Positions 26,153 to 35,189 of a DNA stretch of 64,000 bases are shown here, one piece after another (position 1 is the first letter of the stretch; each line of letters begins with the position of its first letter). The stretch covers positions 3,596,001-3,660,000 of the forward strand of contig CP131915.1 of assembly GCA_030704225.1 (NCBI GenBank), in the 5' to 3' direction. The stretch comes from Kosakonia sp. H02 (GTDB taxonomy: Bacteria; Pseudomonadota; Gammaproteobacteria; Enterobacterales; Enterobacteriaceae). Position numbers and translations under genes: made by a program. The notes beneath the pieces are model-generated. The model saw only the letters and a list, made by a program, of their open reading frames with translations. It did no database searches and was not told where the DNA came from.

Positions 26153-26917
26153 TTATGATGTGCGGGTCTGAAACATGAGGGTGTCGGAGGTAAAAGAGCC
26201 ATCGTCAGCCAGGCAAAAATGGTTTTTTACCTCTTCGGATACGCCGTTTTGCAGGTAACGAATTGCCGCGCGCAGCACGTCCGGGGTTTGCATGCGCTCC
26301 ACCCATGAGCTGTATTCCAGCGCCAGCCGCCCGGTAACCAGTTTTTCTGTCAACATGCCGCTTTGCTGCGTCATTTGCAGCCACTCTGCCGCAGAATAAT
26401 TACGCACGTGAGACGGATCGCGCAGCACTTCGATGGTTTGCAGCCAGATATCCAGCACCGGCTGGCCGGGCGAGGCGATATCCATCAGGATAAATTTGCC
26501 GCCGGGTTTCAGTACGCGTTTGACTTCGCGTAACGCCAGCGCGACATCGTGCCAGTGATGCGCGGAGTAGCGGCTGATCACCACATCAAAAGCGCCATCA
26601 GCAAAGGGCAATTTTTCCGCCGCGCCGTGGACGGTGGTGAGGTTCTCCAACTGGCGATCGCTTGCCGCCTGGCGCACCACAGCAAGCATTTTTTCTGACA
26701 AATCGTAGGCGGTAACATCCCGCACCACGCCTGCGGCGACAAAGCTGGCATGCCCTGCCCCGCAGCCTAAATCGAGCACCGACGCCGTTGTATTTTCACC
26801 CAGCCACTGCGCCAGGCGTACCAAATCTTCCCCTTGCGCGTGAACTGCACTGCTCAGATAGGCCTGCGCCCGATCGCCGAATTGCTGTTTCGTTAACTCA
26901 TGATGATTGACCGCCAT
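26153..26917 (-). CDS. Class I SAM-dependent methyltransferase, UbiE/YafE-like
   Basis: This 254-residue protein begins MAVNHHELTKQQFGDRA, with AAGGAAAAAG upstream; ten codons further up the frame have no support. Motif I is VLDLGCGAGHASF, followed by the acidic loop VTAYDLS and post-I motif FDVVISRYSAHHW. This matches type 11 methyltransferases such as E. coli YafE. The substrate is unknown. It is divergent from an XRE/MmyB-type regulator. Confidence 0.82.
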   Translation of the reverse strand: MAVNHHELTKQQFGDRAQAYLSSAVHAQGEDLVRLAQWLGENTTASVLDLGCGAGHASFVAAGVVRDVTAYDLSEKMLAVVRQAASDRQLENLTTVHGAAEKLPFADGAFDVVISRYSAHHWHDVALALREVKRVLKPGGKFILMDIASPGQPVLDIWLQTIEVLRDPSHVRNYSAAEWLQMTQQSGMLTEKLVTGRLALEYSSWVERMQTPDVLRAAIRYLQNGVSEEVKNHFCLADDGSFTSDTLMFQTRTS

Positions 26918-27029
26918 TCTCTTTTTCCTTTTAGCTATGCACGACAAAAAGCTGCTCTTTGCCGACTATACGACCCTCTTTATAGGGGTACAATATTGCT
27001 ACTTATACTGGTATTAGCGAGTACCACCC

Positions 27030-27809
27030 ATGGAAAATACTCTGTTTGCCGGGCCGAAAACCCTCGGCGATTTTTTACGATCACAGCGTGAAAACACCGC
27101 GCCCGCGGATATCGGCCTGCCTGCGCAGGGTCGACGGCGCACGCGCGGATTACGGCGCGAAGAAGTGGCGCAGCTCAGCGGGATCAGCACCACCTGGTAT
27201 ACGTGGATTGAACAAGGCCGCGATATTGTGGTGTCGCCGCAAACGCTGTCGAATATCGCCAGCGTGTTGAAAATGAAGCCGACAGAGCGAAAGTATTTAT
27301 TTCTTCTGGCGCGGCAAAACGATCCGCAGGAAGAGCAGGTGGTGACGGTCGAAAAGGAAGTGCTGGCGGCGGTGCACCAGATGGCGTGTCCCTGCTATTT
27401 ACTCGATTTAACCTGGACGATGCTGGCATGGAATAAAGCGGCTGAAGCGCTGTTCAGCGGCTGGCTGGATAGCGACCCGCAGCCCAATATGATGAGTTTT
27501 ATGTTTCGACATCCGCTTGCGCGAACGCTGGTTGCTGACTGGGAGAACCGCGCCAGCCGAATAGTCGCAGAGCTGCGTGCCGATGCGATGCACTATCCGC
27601 ACGATCAAGGATTGAATAGTTTTGTGCAGAACCTGAGCAATGACAGCGAACTGTTTCGCGCATTTTGGTCGCGCCAGCAAGTGGTTGTGCGAGAAGGCGG
27701 TGAGCGCGTTTTTCTTCATCCGCAGCAAGGCGAATTGCACTACCGACAGATGACCTGGCAACTGACCAGCAATCGCTCGATCAAGATGATTATGTTAATG
27801 GCGGGGTGA
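27030..27809 (+). CDS. XRE-family regulator with MmyB-like ligand domain
   Basis: The 259-residue protein has an N-terminal helix-turn-helix (RRTRGLRREEVAQLSGIS, then WYTWIEQGRD) of the XRE type. The C-terminal domain is MmyB-like (PCYLLDLTWTMLAWNKAAEA), a PAS-like fold thought to bind a fatty acid or similar ligand. It is divergent from the methyltransferase gene across 112 bases, which include an imperfect dyad ACCC/GGGGT near 26973-26989. It probably controls that neighbour. Confidence 0.87.
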   Translation: MENTLFAGPKTLGDFLRSQRENTAPADIGLPAQGRRRTRGLRREEVAQLSGISTTWYTWIEQGRDIVVSPQTLSNIASVLKMKPTERKYLFLLARQNDPQEEQVVTVEKEVLAAVHQMACPCYLLDLTWTMLAWNKAAEALFSGWLDSDPQPNMMSFMFRHPLARTLVADWENRASRIVAELRADAMHYPHDQGLNSFVQNLSNDSELFRAFWSRQQVVVREGGERVFLHPQQGELHYRQMTWQLTSNRSIKMIMLMAG

Positions 27810-27821
27810 TATTGCAGGCAT

Positions 27822-27850
27822 AAAAAAAGGCCAGAAAACTGGCCTTCTTT
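27822..27850. terminator. Bidirectional terminator, XRE gene and ymcF-like gene
   Basis: AAGGCCAG and CTGGCCTT form the stem, with an A run on one side and T run on the other. It serves both convergent genes. Confidence 0.85.
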
Positions 27851-27852
27851 TG

Positions 27853-28041
27853 TCACTTACGGAAATCCAGCGCAACCTGAGATGTCTGGAAAAGGGCGGC
27901 GATATTATCAAATGTCATCATTGCTGATTTGCAAAAAATACATTTGGCACCGGCCGGATTTTTCTCAGTCATATCAAAACTGGAAATTCTGTATTGCGAC
28001 CCGTGACAGCACGGGCAGCGGAAATGGATACGGTTAGTAAT
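27853..28041 (-). CDS. YmcF/YnfQ-like small cold-shock protein, apparent ATT start
   Basis: Eleven bases after the cold-shock gene stop lies an open frame of 62 codons beginning ATT ACT AAC CGT, with AAGGA seven bases upstream. No ATG, GTG or TTG is available in frame outside the preceding gene. The product has CPCC and CIFC cysteine pairs like a small zinc ribbon and ends QVALDFRK. E. coli YmcF and YnfQ, small proteins encoded next to csp genes and reported to use a non-AUG start, have this length and layout. I recall these from memory. Function unknown. Confidence 0.68.
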   Translation of the reverse strand: MTNRIHFRCPCCHGSQYRISSFDMTEKNPAGAKCIFCKSAMMTFDNIAALFQTSQVALDFRK

Positions 28042-28051
28042 TTCGTTATCC

Positions 28052-28264
28052 TTAGCGCGGTACCACGTTTGCGGCAGCCGGGCCTTTTGCACCATTTTCG
28101 ATGGTGAATTCAACTTCCTGATTTTCATCAAGAGTACGGTAGTTATCGCTCTGGATTGCAGAGAAGTGTACGAATACATCTTTGCTGCCATCTTTAGGAG
28201 TAATAAAACCAAAGCCTTTCTCAGCGTTGAACCATTTTACGATACCAGTCATTTTATTAGACAT
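28052..28264 (-). CDS. CspA-family cold-shock protein, CspG/CspB-like
   Basis: This 70-residue RNA chaperone melts RNA secondary structure during cold adaptation. It starts MSNKMTGIVKWFNAEKG and holds both RNA-binding motifs, KGFGFI and DVFVHF. The closest E. coli relatives by eye are CspG and CspB. The frame is open further upstream, but the ATG at 28264 fits the family length and has GAAGGT before it. It is probably cotranscribed with the YmcF-like ORF. Confidence 0.93.
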   Translation of the reverse strand: MSNKMTGIVKWFNAEKGFGFITPKDGSKDVFVHFSAIQSDNYRTLDENQEVEFTIENGAKGPAAANVVPR

Positions 28265-28430
28265 GTTTGTTACCTTCTGTTTTGTTAGCCTTTTCTTCGG
28301 CAGCAATGGTCTGAGACATTATTTTTATCAGTGCGTAAAGAAGACCCAAAAAGAAGTAACAACGAGGTACTTAGAGATGAGAGAGACTTTAGTGAACTAC
28401 TGGAGATAATGATTTATCAAACCGACGGCG
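28265..28430 (-). promoter_or_regulatory. Long 5' leader of the cold-shock gene
   Basis: As in other cold-induced csp genes, a long untranslated leader lies before the start. Its last part carries GCC-GAAGAAAA-GGC, a small hairpin just upstream of the ribosome site, as at the end of the E. coli cspA leader. The exact promoter was not identified. Confidence 0.45.
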
Positions 28431-28577
28431 CATTAACGCATGGTTACCTCCTGGTAGGCAAGGATTAATTTAAAAAGTTTTGTCAGCAACGTGTAAGCCC
28501 TGATCTGCAACGTCACGCGCAAAACCACGTTGTGTGAAGCAGATCGCAAAATGTTGGCGGTACGCACGTTACTATCA

Positions 28578-28587
28578 ATACTAGTAT
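28578..28587. promoter_or_regulatory. Palindrome ATACTAGTAT upstream of uxuA-like gene
   Basis: A perfect ten-base palindrome lies 40 bases before the mannonate dehydratase start. It is a candidate operator for a GntR- or LacI-type regulator not encoded nearby. Confidence 0.35.
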
Positions 28588-28626
28588 GGCAGTTGAGTGT
28601 GTTTACTTTTAAAGGTGGTAATAAGC

Positions 28627-29694
<1,068 letters not shown>

Positions 29695-29704
29695 TAATTT
29701 ATGG

Positions 29705-29728
29705 GCCGGTGGTTCCACCGGCTTTTCT
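29705..29728 (+). terminator. Intercistronic terminator-like hairpin
   Basis: GCCGGTGG and CCACCGGC form an eight-base stem followed by TTTT, between the uxuA-like gene and the permease. It may reduce readthrough within the unit. Confidence 0.65.
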
Positions 29729-29755
29729 TGATGACAAATCCGTAAGGTATTCTCT

Positions 29756-31090
29756 ATGTCCCCGCTGTTAGCATTATTTTGGGTGCTGGTAGGTATTGCG
29801 CTCTTAGTTGTCATGAACCTCCGCTATAAATTCCACAATATTTTCGCTTTGCTGATTGCCGGTATTTTTGTCGCCATCATGGAAGGCATTCCGCTGGACA
29901 AAATCGTCACCGTAATTCAGGACGGGTTGGGCAGTATTCTCGGCCACCTGGCGCTGATTATTATTTTCGGTGCCATCATTGGGAAATTTATGACCGAGTC
30001 CGGCGCCAGCCAGCGGATCGCTGACACGGTTATTGAACATTGCGGCACGCGTTTTCTCTCTGTCGGTTTAATGTTTATTGGCGTTATTTTTGGCATTGCC
30101 ATGTTTTATGAAGTGGCATTCCTGATTGCCATGCCGCTGGTGTTAAATATCGCCAAAAAAGCCAATATTCCGTACATGAAATTAGTAGTACCGACGGTCG
30201 TGGGCGCAACGATGGGACACAGCCTGTTCCCGCCGCAGCCCGGCCCGGTTGCGCTGATCAGCGCCTTTAATGCCGATATTGTGCAGGTCTATCTGTATGG
30301 CATTTTAGTGATTATTCCGGCGCTGTTTTGCGCGGGCATTTTACTGCCAAAATATCTGCCGGGCATCAAAGCGATTCCGCTCAATTCGCTGCTCAAACCG
30401 GTCGAAGAAAAAACCTCACACGATTTGCCCTCTTTTGGCATCAGCATCTTCATTCCGCTGATCCCGGCGGTGCTAATGATTGTCGCCTCTGTCGTCAAAG
30501 GGTTTATGCCTGCGGGTTCTGAACTGGTCAAAGTGTGCACTTTTTTTGGTAGCGCGGAGATCAGCATGCTGCTGGCAACGCTCGCCGCAGTGTGGTTCCT
30601 TGGCGTCAAGCGAGGCATGACGCCGGACGGGGTGACCCACTGCGTGAGCGACGCGATTGCGAAAATCGCTAACGTTTTATTTGTGATAAGCGCAGGCGGC
30701 ATCCTGAAACAGGTAATTGTGGTTTCCGGGGTCGGCGATCATATCGTGACGATTATGAGTGACGTTCCTTTATCGCCGTTTATTGTGGCATGGATAATCA
30801 CCGCGATTATTCGCATTCTCACCGGCCAAGGCGCGGTAGCGGCTATTACCTCTGCCGGGATTGTTGCGCCGATGGTCAACGCGTTTCATCTCAACCCGGC
30901 ATTGATGTGCCTCGCCGTTGCCTGCGGCAGCAACACCATTACGCTAATGTACGACGGCGGCTTTTTGCTGTTCAAAGAGACATTCGGCATTTCGATGAAA
31001 GACACCTTTAAAACATGGGGCCTGCTGGAATTGATCAACTCGGTGGTTGGCTTAGGAATGGTACTGGTGCTGAGCCTGTTTATTGCCTGA
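29756..31090 (+). CDS. GntP-family sugar-acid proton symporter
   Basis: This 444-residue inner-membrane permease belongs to the gluconate/H+ symporter family and has about 12-14 hydrophobic segments. Characteristic stretches are FGAIIGKFMTESGA, GHSLFPPQPGPVA and GSNTITLMYDGGF. Gluconate is the usual family substrate. Its pairing with mannonate dehydratase suggests an aldonate or hexuronate such as mannonate or fructuronate. The start follows GTAAGG. Confidence 0.88.
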   Translation: MSPLLALFWVLVGIALLVVMNLRYKFHNIFALLIAGIFVAIMEGIPLDKIVTVIQDGLGSILGHLALIIIFGAIIGKFMTESGASQRIADTVIEHCGTRFLSVGLMFIGVIFGIAMFYEVAFLIAMPLVLNIAKKANIPYMKLVVPTVVGATMGHSLFPPQPGPVALISAFNADIVQVYLYGILVIIPALFCAGILLPKYLPGIKAIPLNSLLKPVEEKTSHDLPSFGISIFIPLIPAVLMIVASVVKGFMPAGSELVKVCTFFGSAEISMLLATLAAVWFLGVKRGMTPDGVTHCVSDAIAKIANVLFVISAGGILKQVIVVSGVGDHIVTIMSDVPLSPFIVAWIITAIIRILTGQGAVAAITSAGIVAPMVNAFHLNPALMCLAVACGSNTITLMYDGGFLLFKETFGISMKDTFKTWGLLELINSVVGLGMVLVLSLFIA

Positions 31091-31102
31091 TAGCATGACA
31101 AA

Positions 31103-31128
31103 GGGGGAATGTAACATTCCCCTCTTTT
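31103..31128. terminator. Terminator after the GntP permease
   Basis: GGGGAATG and CATTCCCC form an eight-base stem with a three-base loop, followed by CTCTTTT. It lies 13 bases past the permease stop and faces the convergent chemoreceptor gene. Confidence 0.75.
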
Positions 31129-31161
31129 CATGATTATCGTGATAAGCAGCAGCAAGAGAGA

Positions 31162-32622
31162 TTACTTTATAGGCAGCTTTTCTTTCTGTTCATCAAAGGT
31201 AAAAAACGAAACGATATCAGCCAGTTGCTTCGCATAATGATCCATGTTTTTAGCGATGCTGGCAGATTGCTCCACCAGTAACGCATTTTGCTGCGTCACG
31301 CTATCCATCTCATTGAGGGCAACAGCCACCTGGTTCACACCGCTGCTTTGCTCATCGGAAGAGTGGCTAATTTCATTCATAATGGTGCTCACTTGCGATA
31401 TCGCATCCACCACTTCGTCCATCGCTTTAGCCGCATCCTTGACATGCACTGTGCCCGCATTCACATCCAACTTTGACTCCTGAATAAGCGCGTTGATCTC
31501 ATCTGCCGCGTCGGCGCTTCGTTTCGCCAGATTGCGCACCTCCGAGGCCACCACGGCGAACCCTCGCCCGCTTTCGCCAGCGCGGGCAGCCTCCACAGCG
31601 GCATTGAGAGCCAGAATATTCGTCTGTTGAGCAATACTGTTGATCACATGGTTGATCTCGGCAATATGCGCCGTGCTTTCCTCAATTTTTTGCATGCCGG
31701 TAATAACTACTGACATGGCTTCCGCTCCGGCCCGGGCGGTTTCATTTGCATGAGTGGCCACAACATTCGCCTGGTGGGCATTTTGCGTGTTCCCCACCAC
31801 GGTAATTTTGATCTCTTCCATGCTGGCAGCCGTTTGTTGTAAAGCGCTGGCCTGCTGTTCAGTGCGTGAAGAGAGTTCATCGTTACCCGATGCTATTTCG
31901 GCAGCGATTAATTTTATTTGTGCTGCTGATGTTTTAATTGAAAAGGCGATTTTTGTTAACGCCTCTCTCATGCCCTCCAGCTCCTGGTTAACCCCATTAA
32001 TATCATCATTCGCTTTATTACCCGCAGAACTTAAATTACCCCGGGAAATCAAACCGATATTTTTCTTAATTGATTCCGTAATGCCAAAAAATTCATTACG
32101 TAATACAAAAAACAAAATCACGGATACGATAAAGAAAATGGCTAATGTGATAAATATCACTATCCCCGTGAATTGATAAGACGAGGCCACGCTCTCTTTT
32201 GTGCCATTAACATCGTATTTGACAATCAGCCCACGAAAATCCGCAGCCAATTTATTGAAATGTTCTATCGTTTCGTGGGTTGGCGACAGTTTAATCCGAT
32301 CAAGCGCCGAAGCGAGTTCCTTCGTCATTTTTACGCCACTTTCAGTTTTTACCGGTGCAACCTTGAGAAAACTGTCAAAAGCATGCGTAGCCTGTACCAA
32401 CTCCTCTTTTATTTCATTTTCCGTCAGGCCATCCAGCCTCAAATGAGCGCTTGTTCGTGCAAGCGAATCATATTGATAAAAACCAAGCGCGAAGCCTTCT
32501 ACGCGCTCTTTTATATCGCTTAAGGATGACAATGGATAGAAAGATAAAAACAAGAAAGAAGCAAATACCATCGTATAAAAAAATATAACGGTATATTTTA
32601 GTTTCCATTTTTTCATAGACAT
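31162..32622 (-). CDS. Methyl-accepting chemotaxis protein
   Basis: This 486-residue receptor sits in the inner membrane and relays ligand signals to CheA/CheW. An N-terminal membrane segment (about 10-30) is followed by a small four-helix periplasmic domain and a second membrane segment (about 150-175). A HAMP-like region and the signalling coiled coil complete it. The hairpin signature is QQTNILALNAAVEAARAGE. The C-terminus (DEQKEKLPIK) lacks the CheR/CheB-binding pentapeptide. GGGAG precedes the ATG. It may sense a compound used by the adjacent genes, but nothing shows which. Confidence 0.92.
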   Translation of the reverse strand: MSMKKWKLKYTVIFFYTMVFASFLFLSFYPLSSLSDIKERVEGFALGFYQYDSLARTSAHLRLDGLTENEIKEELVQATHAFDSFLKVAPVKTESGVKMTKELASALDRIKLSPTHETIEHFNKLAADFRGLIVKYDVNGTKESVASSYQFTGIVIFITLAIFFIVSVILFFVLRNEFFGITESIKKNIGLISRGNLSSAGNKANDDINGVNQELEGMREALTKIAFSIKTSAAQIKLIAAEIASGNDELSSRTEQQASALQQTAASMEEIKITVVGNTQNAHQANVVATHANETARAGAEAMSVVITGMQKIEESTAHIAEINHVINSIAQQTNILALNAAVEAARAGESGRGFAVVASEVRNLAKRSADAADEINALIQESKLDVNAGTVHVKDAAKAMDEVVDAISQVSTIMNEISHSSDEQSSGVNQVAVALNEMDSVTQQNALLVEQSASIAKNMDHYAKQLADIVSFFTFDEQKEKLPIK

Positions 32623-32963
32623 AACACTCCCTTGCAGTATGACAAACCTTCATACAATAGATATTCAGAATATTACACAGCAAATATCCCACACAAATAC
32701 AATTGAATTGGAAATAATAAATGGCGCCATATTATTAATAGTGAACTTATATACTACTTAAAAGATGAAGAAACAAGCAGCCGATATAAAAATGACGGAC
32801 CATAAAATTAAAGCCACAAAAAGAGCACGAAAACAAAAGGTATTTGATGCATTGCGCAAAAAATAATCTTAGTTAAAAACATACCAACTTTAGCCAGTAT
32901 ATTTTTATTTATGTTTAGCCAACGGGCAAACCAGGATGATTTTACGGTTCTCGCTACGTATTA
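32623..32963. other. AT-rich gap between chemoreceptor and PanE-like gene
   Basis: This 341-base stretch is markedly AT-rich. It contains the chemoreceptor promoter region and one possible 33-codon ORF, listed separately. Nothing else is recognised. Confidence 0.6.
32765..32866 (+). CDS. Possible 33-residue basic small protein
   Basis: An ATG-to-TAA frame of 33 codons encodes a lysine/arginine-rich peptide starting MKKQAADIKMTDHK and ending VFDALRKK. The codon bias towards AAA and lack of a strong ribosome site (AAAAG only) make it doubtful, but the frame is clean and lies in a gap with no other gene. No function can be assigned. Confidence 0.22.
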   Translation: MKKQAADIKMTDHKIKATKRARKQKVFDALRKK

Positions 32964-33857
32964 TTAACCCGGCCCATCGCTGCCTGCGGCAAGCAGTGGC
33001 ACGATAATGTCGCTGATGGGCGTTGCAATACCATGTTTACGACCATAGCGCTGTATCACGCCATTACGAATATCCCATTCCATCGGGCGTCCGGCCTGCT
33101 TGTCTACCTGGATTGAGGTGGCTAAATCGGGGGGCAATTGATGAAATTGATCCACAATCTCTTGCGGCAATTCATCGCCCAGATTTGCACCTTCCGCACG
33201 CGCAACGGCAAGGCACTCCCGCAGGTAGGCCAACCCTAGCTCGCTGATATCGTCACGTCTGAACATCCCCACCCGCCGACCAGAAAGGGCCATTAATCCG
33301 CCGACAGCGTTCTGTAGTAGCTTGCTCCAGGCGGTAGAGTGGAAATCGGCGGCAACATCCACCTCGCAGCGCGTGTCCTGCAAGGCCGCCAGCACAAGGT
33401 CAGATTGCGGAGTGTCGGGCAACGTCAGGCGCGGTTTGGCGCGCAGCCAGACTGACGCATCAGGTTCACGCAATGCCGGAAACCACACCACCGACGGCAA
33501 CACCGTCGCGCCAGAGACATAGGGCGTTATTTGCGCTTTCTGCTCCACGCCGTTTTGCAGGGCACAGACCACTGTCTTCTCGTCACATAATGCTGCCAGC
33601 CATCCAGCGCTGTCAGACAGTTGGGTGGCCTTGACCGCTACAAACACCAGGTCGAACGGCTGTTTAATCGCGGTGGGATCGGTCAATACCGGGCCGGGCA
33701 CCACAATGCGCCCTTCATCGTAGCGCAATACCAGTTGGGGGTACGCGGTGCGGCCACATACCGTTGGGGTACGCCCAACTTCATGTAACGCTGCCGCAAT
33801 GGTGGTCCCGATAGCGCCGGGGCCGACAAGGGCAACGCGGGGATTTTCTGACACCAT
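32964..33857 (-). CDS. PanE/ApbA-family ketopantoate reductase-like oxidoreductase
   Basis: This 297-residue NADPH-dependent oxidoreductase has the Rossmann motif GPGAIGTT near the N-terminus. It also has the family's substrate-domain features SAWSKLLQNAVGGLMAL and a late IRNGVIQRYGRKHGIATP. It is probably not the housekeeping PanE, since the genomic context is accessory. The start at ATG 33857 has GGAGAG upstream. It stands alone on the minus strand. Substrate unknown, a 2-oxo acid by family. Confidence 0.82.
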   Translation of the reverse strand: MVSENPRVALVGPGAIGTTIAAALHEVGRTPTVCGRTAYPQLVLRYDEGRIVVPGPVLTDPTAIKQPFDLVFVAVKATQLSDSAGWLAALCDEKTVVCALQNGVEQKAQITPYVSGATVLPSVVWFPALREPDASVWLRAKPRLTLPDTPQSDLVLAALQDTRCEVDVAADFHSTAWSKLLQNAVGGLMALSGRRVGMFRRDDISELGLAYLRECLAVARAEGANLGDELPQEIVDQFHQLPPDLATSIQVDKQAGRPMEWDIRNGVIQRYGRKHGIATPISDIIVPLLAAGSDGPG

Positions 33858-34347
33858 TACCACTCTCCTGATAACCCTTCACCGCCCTGATGGCAGCAGT
33901 CATCGCGCACTATGCGCCTGGTGAGAATGGGAGGTAATTGGCACAATGTGCGCTTATTCTGCACAACGATTGCCTACCTGAGGTTGCGGTAATGAATTCA
34001 GAATAACCGTACGGTCATACAGATCGACTGGCCTGCGCCGGGGACGATGTTTACGGTCGATTGATGACACCATCAAACACTGGCAGTGTGCCCCCGGCAA
34101 CACGCGCCTGCAACGGTTGTCTCGGATGAGCAAAATCTGAGGGTTTTCTCAGCGCCCCCTGACGCGCGGGCACGCACATGCGCACGGGGGCGCGGGCGAG
34201 CTATACAATTGAGGGAGGCCCACGCATAAACGTTCAATTTTTCAAGTCGGCTGTATGAAACATAATCGGATTTTACGGGGCATGTTCTCGCAACACCCCG
34301 TGTTAAAATACCTATCCTGCCTATGATTTGCGCTAAAGGAATATTAA
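33858..34347. other. Gap upstream of PanE-like gene and broken Rap1a gene
   Basis: This 490-base gap has GCACAA repeated at about 33940 and 33961 near the PanE-like promoter. It also has a perfect palindrome ACCGTACGGT at 34006-34015 and a GC-rich hairpin region at about 34150-34200. A 102-codon frame on the minus strand crosses the hairpin and looks spurious. It may contain gene remnants, but I recognise none. Confidence 0.45.
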
Positions 34348-34671
34348 ATGAGACGTTTCGTAGTGGCTGCCGCTTTTGCAATGATTAGCTTATCAGCCCA
34401 AGCACTAACCGGAAATCAGGTGTGGGAAGAGGTCAGAGATGAAGCCAATAATGTAAACCCTTCTTACAATACGGGATATGTACAGGGTTATGTTCAGGGT
34501 ATTGCAGTAGCGAGCAGGAACTATATTTGTGTTCCTAAAGGTGCTGACGGGAGCTAGGCAGTCAGCGTGGTTTATAACTACATGCAACGTAACGCTGCAA
34601 CCCGTAATGAAGAGTTCGTAGTAATCGTTATGAACAGCTTAATGGAGGCATGGCCTTGTCAGAAAAGGTAG
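34348..34671 (+). pseudogene. Rap1a/Tai-like immunity protein gene broken by amber codon
   Basis: The frame starts MRRFVVAAAFAMISLSAQA, a signal peptide, behind AAAGGAA. It continues with NTGYVQGYVQGIA and YICVPKGADGS, then meets TAG at 34555-34557. The same frame then reads on as AVSVVYNYMQRNAA and EAWPCQK to a natural stop at 34671. The joined protein matches the Rap1a/Tai fold, with cysteines in ICVP and WPC, and a Q is expected where the TAG stands (CAG to TAG). Rap1a/Tai proteins protect against type VI secretion amidase effectors. No effector or T6SS gene is nearby. A sequencing error is possible. Confidence 0.72.
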
Positions 34672-34770
34672 GCTCCTTTTAGGACGAACCGCAGAACTAT
34701 AGGCTAACGGTAGAATGCGGCTTACAGAGGATTGTGGACACCCCGCTTTGGATGTAGCGCGCGCGCTTTA

Positions 34771-35118
34771 TTAGTTAAGACGCTCTTTAATACGAGCAGA
34801 CTTACCAGTGCGCTCACGCAGGTAGTACAGTTTAGCTTTACGTACAGCACCACGACGTTTAACAGCAATGCTGTCAACTACCGGAGAGTGAGTCTGGAAG
34901 ACACGCTCAACGCCTTCGCCGTTGGAAATTTTACGAACAGTGAATGCAGAGTGCAGACCGCGGTTACGAATAGCGATAACCACGCCCTCGAATGCCTGCA
35001 GACGTTTTTTGGAACCTTCAACAACCCATACTTTCACTTCCACGGTATCACCCGGACGGAAGGAAGGTACGTCCTGCTTCATCTGCTCTTGTTCAAGTTG
35101 CTTAATAATGTTGCTCAT
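34771..35118 (-). CDS. rplS: 50S ribosomal protein L19
   Basis: L19 lies at the interface of the ribosomal subunits. The 115 residues and sequence (MSNIIKQLEQEQMKQDVP, ERTGKSARIKERLN at the end) match E. coli closely. It is the last gene of the rpsP-rimM-trmD-rplS operon, 71 bases after trmD. No strong terminator with a T run is apparent past the stop. Confidence 0.98.
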   Translation of the reverse strand: MSNIIKQLEQEQMKQDVPSFRPGDTVEVKVWVVEGSKKRLQAFEGVVIAIRNRGLHSAFTVRKISNGEGVERVFQTHSPVVDSIAVKRRGAVRKAKLYYLRERTGKSARIKERLN

Positions 35119-35189
35119 AATTTAATCTCTTATCCTGGGTAAACTGATATTTGGAGGCGTTACGCCATCCCATCATGTTTCTGTTGCAG

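Noticed and set aside
34073..34381. A 102-codon minus-strand frame crossing a GC-rich hairpin
   Set aside because: The translation has no recognisable features and it overlaps the start of the Rap1a-like gene on the other strand.
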